A stretch of DNA of 5,240 nt from Bacteroidota bacterium (GTDB taxonomy: Bacteria; Bacteroidota; Bacteroidia; Chitinophagales; Saprospiraceae), in assembly GCA_029573365.1 (NCBI GenBank), contig JAKQGD010000555.1:1-5240 (forward strand), in the 5' to 3' direction. The notes under the pieces are model-generated. The model was not told the DNA's origin. It made no database searches and worked only from the letters and a program-made list of their open reading frames with translations. Positions 1 through 5,240 of the stretch are shown piece after piece. The translations under genes and the position numbers were made by a program. Positions within the stretch are counted from its first letter, which is position 1; the number at the start of each line of letters is the position of its first letter.

Positions 1-1120
1 ATTTTAAGTTTTTAAGCACCGCATAGTGTTCAGATTTCAGGGCATTGAGGTCAAACAAAGAAAAACCGGTGGCTCCGGCATCAAGTGCCTGCGTTACAGC
101 ACCCGCCAACTGACCCGGGTTCAATGATGGAACAAACAGGCCCGCATATACCGGTTTTTTGTGACCCAGCCTCCCAAGGCCCTTCCTGACATGCTCTCCC
201 ACAAAATCTATGTCACGGTTGTAAAAGTTATGGTACAACATCGGCAGAAAACCATCCAAATGCCATTTATGCCATTCCTGTCGCACATGCTCCCAGTTGG
301 GAAATACAGCGGCTGTTATCTCTTTACCATACTTTTTGGCTTCGGGAACCAGCTGATTATTGACCAGACCAGTGATGCTGTCTCTCCTGAACTGCACCCA
401 TGCCCTGTTAGTGGAGGGATCGGTCAGGTCAGTAAGCGGGTCAAGTCCGGTCTCAGCCTTGAACTGTCTGCGGCACTCCGGCGAATATGAATAATCGTAT
501 TCAGGATATTCGCGGTCCTGGACAATGTTGTATTTGGGTTGCAAGCCTTCAGCGAGGATGACATCGGGCAGCCTGACATAATCCAGATGGATGCCTTTGA
601 TCTCGCTGATCTTTGCCAGGCTCTGCACATTACCACGGATAAATTCCCTTACCTCCGGATGGCAGGGACACAGGAACTTATAATACGGCACATACGCCGG
701 GTGAGTGTGGGCAGGCTGTCCCAGACCGTTATATGCGTACCAGTCGGGATGTTTTTCGACAATGGAAGCCGCATTGCAGGGCATGGTCCACATCCATGCA
801 TGAAGCTCTATACCTGCTGACTGGCAGGCGGGAATGAGCCTATCCATGATATTGGCCCGCAAAGGTAGCTGTCCCCCTTCGTAGAAGGTCTCATTGCCAT
901 TGTAAATTTCCACGAGGATGGCGTCTATGCCCACTTCTTTGAGCACATCCAGATTCTTTTTCCAGTCGTCATATGACCAGTCCGGATTGGGCCGTGACCA
1001 AACCCAGTTACGGCGTTTTGGCTTACCCTGTCTGGACGAAGCACAGGAAGTAATAACAGACGGCAGTCCCATTCCCGAAAGGGCAATCACCGAATTTTTT
1101 AAAAATGTCCTTTTGTCCAT
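1..1120 (-). CDS. GHL10/DUF187-type glycoside hydrolase, putative lipoprotein (3' end beyond window)
   Basis: The frame opens at ATG 1120-1118 and stays open to the left edge, giving 373 residues with no stop yet. The N-terminus reads MDKRTFLK, then a hydrophobic stretch and a lipobox ITSC with Cys26 as the probable lipidated residue; KRTFLK also resembles a relaxed twin-arginine signal. Residues about 38-370 look like one TIM barrel of the glycosyl-hydrolase-like GHL10 (DUF187) group: WVWSRPNPDW near the start, DAILVEIYNGN, IELHAWMWTMPC at 105-115, LCPCHPEVREF at 150-160, GIHLDYVRLPD at 176-186 (Asp180 a candidate catalytic residue), VRQEWHKW at 279-286, and a last barrel strand, GATGFSLFDLNAL, at 349-361. 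The C-terminus is therefore probably only a few residues beyond the window. The reaction is not established for most of this family; cleavage of a complex glycan at the cell envelope is inferred. It is the fourth visible gene of the unit, 6 bases after the CBM9-like gene. Confidence 0.85.
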   Translation of the reverse strand, partial: MDKRTFLKNSVIALSGMGLPSVITSCASSRQGKPKRRNWVWSRPNPDWSYDDWKKNLDVLKEVGIDAILVEIYNGNETFYEGGQLPLRANIMDRLIPACQSAGIELHAWMWTMPCNAASIVEKHPDWYAYNGLGQPAHTHPAYVPYYKFLCPCHPEVREFIRGNVQSLAKISEIKGIHLDYVRLPDVILAEGLQPKYNIVQDREYPEYDYSYSPECRRQFKAETGLDPLTDLTDPSTNRAWVQFRRDSITGLVNNQLVPEAKKYGKEITAAVFPNWEHVRQEWHKWHLDGFLPMLYHNFYNRDIDFVGEHVRKGLGRLGHKKPVYAGLFVPSLNPGQLAGAVTQALDAGATGFSLFDLNALKSEHYAVLKNLK

Positions 1121-1128
1121 GATTTATC
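1118..1128 (-). promoter_or_regulatory. GATAAATC leader at the start of the GHL10-type gene
   Basis: The start codon is preceded by the same GATAAATC octamer as the CBM9-like start, giving an identical 11-base GATAAATCATG at both junctions. Here it overlaps the tandem stops TGA TAA of the CBM9-like gene. There is no Shine-Dalgarno-like run; AT-rich, A-containing leaders are usual in Bacteroidota. This supports the chosen ATG and close translational linkage of the two genes. Confidence 0.6.
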
Positions 1129-2200
1129 ACTTGGATTTCCAGATCCGGCCATCTTCCCTTATGTACCAGCATACGGAGTGTTTACAATATCGTGTGGTAA
1201 AAGTGTCGCCGTTGACTTTGGTGTCCATATCCGCTGTCCTCAGCCCCGCAACAGAGGGACTTTGCGAGTAAATACCGTGTTTTTTGAAAAAATCTTTTTG
1301 ATAATAATAAATCTGTCTGAGGTTCCACCTGATGAGATCATCTGCTTTTGCATCATTCAGGTATTTTTCTGACGGCTTGTCGCCAAAGACCACCAGACCC
1401 CATTTTTCTGGCTGGTGCATATCTACCACACCTTGCGGCGACCATACACAATTGAACTCAGGAAGGGATTTGGAGGTAGTACTGTCCTTCTTTTTTATGT
1501 ATTTCCTGCCAAGGGTGTCAAGCTGCCATTGCACTCTTGAAAAATTGACCTTCCAGTAGTCCCCAGCCGATGGTTTGCCCTGTGAACCCCCTATGATTTC
1601 CTTAATTGCAGTCCAGGGTACAGCCATTTCCACGGTCCAGGCGGTATCCCTGTCGCCAGGATGGTTTATTGTGCCTTGCCGGCTGACAGCTGCAATGAGG
1701 CCCTTGACATCATGCGAGTCCATAGGTTTGCCTTTGTCGCGGTAAGGAGCAGAGAGCAACAGGTCCCAATATGTGCCCAGGGCATTGATTTCGATTTCCA
1801 GATAGTCGTGGGTGTCTTTGTCGGGGTCGATAAATACCTCAAAGTCGTTTTCGTGATAAATAACCATATCCCGGCTGTCATAGGTAGCCCAAAGGTCCCG
1901 CTCAGGCAGGGTGGCGGCAATATAAATGTAACGGTCATCCCACAGCATTTTAACAGAGGTGCCCTGACATAAAGAGCATGCCTCGTCTCCGGTAATATCC
2001 CAAAATTGCCCTGTCCATGTTGCCGATTGCCATGTCATGTCGTCGATACGCCCGTCAATCACCGGCGGAGTAGAAGTTTTGACACAGTAATAAGTGGTCG
2101 GAGAATAGTTAAACAGCTGTGGTTGTGCAGCCGGTTGGATGTGTATGGCTAAGATAAACCATATGCACCATATGCCTAAAGTATGTTTTGGCTTGCTCAT
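1127..2200 (-). CDS. Exported CBM9-like carbohydrate-binding protein
   Basis: This 357-residue protein starts with a signal peptide: a Lys/His-containing N-terminus, a hydrophobic core at about 8-20 (IWCIWFILAI) and a likely cleavage near Ala25 (QPAA-Q). Residues about 40-272 show the pattern of the CBM9-like family found in Bacteroidota polysaccharide-processing loci: PPVIDGRIDDMTW, WDDRYIYIAA, the acidic NDFEVFIDPD stretch, EIEINALGTYWDLLL, WTVEMAVPW, WKVNFSRVQW and VVDMHQPEKWG. Such domains form beta-sandwiches that bind sugars, often with calcium; the ligand here cannot be read from sequence, and no enzyme activity is implied. A tail of about 80 residues (280-357) follows, with an aromatic helix-like stretch (RQIYYYQKDFF) and cysteines 339 and 344. 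Cys75 and Cys78 form a CxxC inside the domain, possibly a disulfide. Its ATG overlaps the GH20 stop; tandem stops TGA TAA end the gene, 6 bases before the next start. It is probably a periplasmic or secreted partner of the flanking hydrolases. Confidence 0.9.
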   Translation of the reverse strand: MSKPKHTLGIWCIWFILAIHIQPAAQPQLFNYSPTTYYCVKTSTPPVIDGRIDDMTWQSATWTGQFWDITGDEACSLCQGTSVKMLWDDRYIYIAATLPERDLWATYDSRDMVIYHENDFEVFIDPDKDTHDYLEIEINALGTYWDLLLSAPYRDKGKPMDSHDVKGLIAAVSRQGTINHPGDRDTAWTVEMAVPWTAIKEIIGGSQGKPSAGDYWKVNFSRVQWQLDTLGRKYIKKKDSTTSKSLPEFNCVWSPQGVVDMHQPEKWGLVVFGDKPSEKYLNDAKADDLIRWNLRQIYYYQKDFFKKHGIYSQSPSVAGLRTADMDTKVNGDTFTTRYCKHSVCWYIREDGRIWKSK

Positions 2201-2208
2201 GATTTATC
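2197..2208 (-). promoter_or_regulatory. ATGA stop/start overlap with GATAAATC leader for the CBM9-like gene
   Basis: The hexosaminidase stop TGA and the CBM9-like start ATG share ATGA at 2200-2197. The eight bases before the ATG are GATAAATC, which also encode the last Asp-Lys-Ser of the hexosaminidase. There is no Shine-Dalgarno-like sequence. The overlap suggests that ribosomes finishing the hexosaminidase reinitiate on the next gene; this is inferred from the arrangement. Confidence 0.65.
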
Positions 2209-4704
2209 GTATGGATTTAAGGTAAGAACAGATGTACGGCTGCTGTGGTTTCCATCCGGAGTAAAGGCCCGAACCCGTACAGTGTCTGTTTTGGCAGTAA
2301 AAGGTCCTGTGTATTGAAATGATGAAAATACAGGATCAGAGCCGTCTGTGGTGTATCTGTATTCAAGTCCAGGCATGACATTGTTGATGAGAATAAAACC
2401 ATCTGACTGCATGATGCCACAGGGCGGAATCCTCCAGGGTGTATGCCCGACCAAATGATCTGCCAATGTGAGCAAGCCGACTGCCTTTTGTACAAATGCG
2501 GCATAATGGTCATTAAATATCGGGGTTTTGAGATGGCAGGGGCGACAATCGGGTGGCATGGGAGTCCATGCCCTTTCGGCAAGAGCCAGCATCCTGGGCA
2601 GCAGCATATAAAAAAGCCTGTCTGCTGAGGTCAGGGTTTCGCCCCACAGTTGTGCTTGTATACCGGCGATCCTGTTCCTGGCCAGGCTGTCCAATTCCGG
2701 GAAACCGGCATAGAACTTCTCCCGGCTTACCGCCTCGCCCATACTTGTCGTACCAGCACTGCCGCTTATATCCAGCGGATCAAAGCCCCAGACATCTTGC
2801 AGGCAACAAAAACCACCCCAGTAAAATCCTTCTTCATCGGGTGCTTTGTCGCTGGCAAAGTCAAAATACAAAGCCGGAGCATTGCAGATTACGACTTCAT
2901 AGCCGGCATTGGCAAGTCTGTATGGCATCGATTCTCCACCGCTGCCCCATGCGGTATTCCAGCTATATGGTATGACCGGAACCGGCCATAAATCGGGATC
3001 AGATATACCGTTTCCTTCCGCATGGGTCAGGCCCACTTCTTCCCATCCTGCCATGTTAAGGCCATACTTTTTGAGGATTAATGACACCTTGCCCAGAAAA
3101 TGGGCAAACAACGCCTGTCGGGACAGGGACACATTATTGGCCTGGGCCATGCTACGAACTGCTGGCGATTGTTCCCAGACGCCTTCGGGCACTTCGTCAC
3201 CTCCTATATGAAAAGTGGTCAATGACGCCCCTGCTTCGCTGTACATACCGACGATTTCGGAGATGACCTTTTCTATAAACAGGTAGGTGGATGACAGACC
3301 TATGTCCATGACATTGTCTGTCCACATTTGCACTGAAGTGTAAGATGATGCGTCGTTGGGGTCGGTGAGTCTGTATTGGTCCGCCTGCCCGGCATGGCCC
3401 TCGGTCATCAGCCGGTCATATCTGGCTTCCATGGAGCGAATGGCTGCCCTGGCATGACCGGGCATGTCTACCGCAGGTATCACATCTATGTGCAGACTTT
3501 TGGCATATTTTAGCAGGCCGATAAATTCCTCTTTTGTATAATAGCCGCTGCCCGGAAGCCCAGCATCAGGTCCGGAGCCATATGAAGGGTAGAGAGCCTT
3601 GCTTTCTTTAAGGTCATGGCCCCGCCTGGATCCTGTCTCTGTGAGTTCAGGCAATCCGGGGATTTCGATTCTCCACCCTTCGTCATCGGTTAGATGAAAA
3701 TGGAATTTATTAAGCTTAAAATGTGCCATGACATCAAGCAATTTTCTTACTGTTGCCGGAGTCTGAAAATTTCTGGCTACATCCAGATGCAATCCGCGGT
3801 AGTGAAACAAGGGCTCGTCAGCAATGGACATCACAGGTAAAACTACCTTGCCACCCTGCTTTTTGTGGGCATAAAATAACTGCAGCAACGTCTGAATTCC
3901 ATAAAAAACACCCGCATTATCTGAGGCATCGATCTTTATAGTGTCGGCAGCTAAATGCAAAGTATAACCACCTTCCGGTGAATTTCCATCACCTAAGTAA
4001 ATAAAGGGAGCCGACGAAGTTACAGTGGTTTCGAGTCCGAATACTCTGTGCAGAATCTCACAAAGGTAGGATGACTCAGCGGTGTATTGGCTGCACCCAC
4101 CTATCGTCACTATTTCAGGGATGCTACAACTGCCTTCGCCCTGACAAGCATAGCGTGGTGTGGGTATAATGGGAATCACGGACACAGGGTCAGCACTCAT
4201 CATTTTCTGGCTGTCATAGTATCGGCTTTCTAATGTAGGCACCTCTACTTTATCATTGCTGTTGCGGGTGGTCTGTTGGGGAAGGATAAAAGGTTCTATA
4301 ATGACAGGCAGCGATATGGCGGGTAACATTTCATGGCCCTTGTTATCGGTAAAAACGATGTAAAACCCTGATGGTGCATCGGATATTTTTATGGCCCAAT
4401 AATCGGCCAGGAAAGTAACCTGCAGTGTATTGCCGGGAATAAGGGGACTAAAGTCAGGCCCCGGCATGATGGCAAAAAAGTCGCCATTGATGTGGCGTAA
4501 GTGTACTCCCCCGGTAACGGTGGAGGTTTGTATTTTCCTCAAGGAGTTAAAATAAATGGTCCATCCTGTGTTGATGGTTTCAGAACTGTGATTGGTCAAT
4601 ATGATTCCGGCCTTAAACTGGTCTTTGCCCTGCCAACCATTAGCAATGACCACAAATCTTACAGAAAGAGGAGCATCGGCCGTGCCGGAAAAAACATCTC
4701 CCAT
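2197..4704 (-). CDS. Family 20 beta-N-acetylhexosaminidase, chitobiase-type four-domain architecture
   Basis: This 835-residue protein should hydrolyse terminal beta-linked GlcNAc/GalNAc from oligosaccharides by the substrate-assisted GH20 mechanism. The domain order resembles Serratia chitobiase: an N-terminal chitobiase-like carbohydrate-binding fold (about 14-140, with WTIYFNSLRKI and a SDAPSGFY segment), a GH20b domain (about 175-295, beginning IIPTPR), a catalytic TIM barrel (about 300-715) and a C-terminal immunoglobulin-like domain (about 765-830, with RYTTDGSDP). Visible active-site elements are Arg303 (HYRGLHLD), FHFHLTDDEGW at 335-344, DMPGH at 413-417, the catalytic pair Asp503-Glu504 in HIGGDEVP, Trp582/Trp586, Tyr613, and Trp687/Glu689 in QLWGE. 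No key residue appears missing. The ATG at 4704 is the only plausible start, because the frame has a stop at 4758-4756 and no Met or signal-like stretch in between. No signal peptide or lipobox is seen, which is odd for this family. The stop overlaps the next start as ATGA, suggesting translational coupling. Confidence 0.95.
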   Translation of the reverse strand: MGDVFSGTADAPLSVRFVVIANGWQGKDQFKAGIILTNHSSETINTGWTIYFNSLRKIQTSTVTGGVHLRHINGDFFAIMPGPDFSPLIPGNTLQVTFLADYWAIKISDAPSGFYIVFTDNKGHEMLPAISLPVIIEPFILPQQTTRNSNDKVEVPTLESRYYDSQKMMSADPVSVIPIIPTPRYACQGEGSCSIPEIVTIGGCSQYTAESSYLCEILHRVFGLETTVTSSAPFIYLGDGNSPEGGYTLHLAADTIKIDASDNAGVFYGIQTLLQLFYAHKKQGGKVVLPVMSIADEPLFHYRGLHLDVARNFQTPATVRKLLDVMAHFKLNKFHFHLTDDEGWRIEIPGLPELTETGSRRGHDLKESKALYPSYGSGPDAGLPGSGYYTKEEFIGLLKYAKSLHIDVIPAVDMPGHARAAIRSMEARYDRLMTEGHAGQADQYRLTDPNDASSYTSVQMWTDNVMDIGLSSTYLFIEKVISEIVGMYSEAGASLTTFHIGGDEVPEGVWEQSPAVRSMAQANNVSLSRQALFAHFLGKVSLILKKYGLNMAGWEEVGLTHAEGNGISDPDLWPVPVIPYSWNTAWGSGGESMPYRLANAGYEVVICNAPALYFDFASDKAPDEEGFYWGGFCCLQDVWGFDPLDISGSAGTTSMGEAVSREKFYAGFPELDSLARNRIAGIQAQLWGETLTSADRLFYMLLPRMLALAERAWTPMPPDCRPCHLKTPIFNDHYAAFVQKAVGLLTLADHLVGHTPWRIPPCGIMQSDGFILINNVMPGLEYRYTTDGSDPVFSSFQYTGPFTAKTDTVRVRAFTPDGNHSSRTSVLTLNPYDKS

Positions 4705-4715
4705 GGCCCGGGTTT
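4705..4715 (-). other. 11-base permease/hexosaminidase junction with GC-rich start context
   Basis: The short spacer between the permease stop and the hexosaminidase ATG reads AAAACCCGGGCC-type sequence, and the ATG sits inside CCATGG. It has no Shine-Dalgarno-like purine run and no A/T-rich leader, unlike the two downstream starts in this window. CCC and GGG on either side of the start could pair weakly in the mRNA. The close spacing suggests co-transcription and possibly reinitiation after the permease stop. Confidence 0.5.
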
Positions 4716-5240
4716 TTAGTTTTGGGATTGTTCTGAGTCTTCCTCCTCCACTTTTTTAAGCGGTACGAGCCACGTTGCTATAAATGCCGGAATCGTTGCC
4801 ACCATGACCCAGATGAAAAAATTTTTATAACCCAACATGTCACTCACATAACCGCTGATCATAGACGGGAGCATGACTCCGAGGTTCATAATGCCTGTGG
4901 CAAAGGCGTAGTGTGCCATTTTATAGTCTCCGGGAGCGATTTGTTGCATCATAAATAGGATGAGGCCTACAAATCCAAATCCGTATCCAAAATATTCGAT
5001 GGCAATCGCAGAGGTAATCACAGCAAAGGAGGTGGGCTGAAATATGGCGAGCAAAGCATACATCAGAAATGGAAGGTTGAAGCATGCACAAAGTATCATA
5101 AGAGTGGTCCTCGAAAGTCCCCGTGAAGACACAAAATACCCTGCTGCAAGTGACCCTGCCAGATAAGCCAAAGACCCAAAGGTACCGTAGGCTATGCCTA
5201 TCTGCGAAGTATCGAGACCCAGGCCGCCGGCATCGCGGCC
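4716..5240 (-). CDS. AmpG/MurT-like MFS permease, C-terminal part (N-terminus beyond window)
   Basis: This is the last 174 residues of an inner-membrane sugar permease, with stop codon TAA at 4718-4716. The frame stays open to the right edge, so the true start lies outside. The visible part holds about five to six hydrophobic segments (fragment residues about 14-37, 45-67, 71-101, 109-135 and 140-161), separated by short polar loops, and ends in an acidic, charged tail (KKVEEEDSEQ) typical of a cytoplasmic C-terminus. Motifs such as QIGIAYGT, EYFGYGFGF, AHYAFATG and GYKNFFIWVM match my recollection of Bacteroidota permeases related to AmpG (importer of GlcNAc-anhydroMurNAc) and to the Tannerella MurNAc transporter MurT. 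The family call rests on these motifs; the substrate is inferred. It is the first visible gene of the unit, and the hexosaminidase gene starts 11 bases after its stop. Other sugar-specific MFS families are possible but fit less well. Confidence 0.85.
   Translation of the reverse strand, partial: GRDAGGLGLDTSQIGIAYGTFGSLAYLAGSLAAGYFVSSRGLSRTTLMILCACFNLPFLMYALLAIFQPTSFAVITSAIAIEYFGYGFGFVGLILFMMQQIAPGDYKMAHYAFATGIMNLGVMLPSMISGYVSDMLGYKNFFIWVMVATIPAFIATWLVPLKKVEEEDSEQSQN

Noticed and set aside
1130..1145. Near-palindromic CTGGAAATCCAAG before the CBM9-like stop, considered as a terminator or regulatory hairpin
   Set aside because: Only three to four base pairs can form, there is no U-run, and the next gene starts 6 bases later.
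1666..2582. Alternative minus-strand frames at 1666-1938 and 2217-2582
   Set aside because: They lie wholly inside the CBM9-like and hexosaminidase genes in another frame, and the covering frames carry clear family motifs.
161..2975. Plus-strand open frames, for example at 161-490, 918-1271, 1661-1972 and 2553-2975
   Set aside because: They lie antisense to strongly supported genes, have no recognisable domains or plausible composition, and look like shadows of the minus-strand coding.
4659..4697. A short hydrophobic reading frame (MFFPARPMLLFL) in the frame next to the hexosaminidase start, preceded by a T-run, considered as a frameshifted signal peptide
   Set aside because: It stops after 12 codons, contains a central Pro-Ala-Arg-Pro, has no cleavage site, and a single slip would not join it cleanly to the domain start.
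4699..4713. Overlapping palindromes CCATGG and CCCGGG at the hexosaminidase start, considered as an operator
   Set aside because: They are two short six-base palindromes adjacent by chance; no spaced inverted repeat or promoter-like sequence accompanies them.
5169..5171. TTG at this position as the start of the permease gene
   Set aside because: The same frame continues upstream to the window edge with permease-like sequence (LDTSQIGIAYGTFG), so this is an internal leucine codon and the gene is truncated by the window.

Overview
The window is gene-dense and reads entirely from the minus strand. Four tightly packed genes run from right to left and look like one transcription unit. In transcription order they are: (1) the C-terminal part of an AmpG/MurT-like major facilitator permease, cut by the right edge; (2) a complete chitobiase-type family 20 beta-N-acetylhexosaminidase; (3) a complete exported CBM9-like carbohydrate-binding protein; (4) a putative lipoprotein TIM-barrel glycoside hydrolase of the GHL10/DUF187 type, cut by the left edge a few codons before its probable end.

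The gaps between genes are 11 bases, a 4-base ATGA overlap, and 6 bases. No stretch without a gene exceeds about a dozen bases. I see no RNA gene, mobile element, CRISPR array, terminator or convincing promoter. The promoter of the unit probably lies beyond position 5240, upstream of the permease.

The organism is most likely a member of the Bacteroidota. The reasons are the protein families, the absence of Shine-Dalgarno-like purine runs at two of the three visible starts, which instead have an AT-rich GATAAATC leader, and a lipoprotein signal on the GHL10 enzyme. This is a judgement from remembered family patterns, not a database result. GC content looks moderate.

Taken together the genes suggest uptake and trimming of amino-sugar-containing glycans. 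The GH20 enzyme would remove terminal beta-linked GlcNAc or GalNAc. The CBM9-like protein and the GHL10 lipoprotein would act outside the cytoplasm on the same or a related glycan. The permease would import the small products. AmpG/MurT relatives carry peptidoglycan-derived sugars, so cell-wall sugar recycling or scavenging is a plausible substrate; chitin oligosaccharides or host-type N-acetylated glycans are alternatives. The main oddity is that the GH20 reading frame has no visible signal peptide although the two genes after it encode exported proteins.
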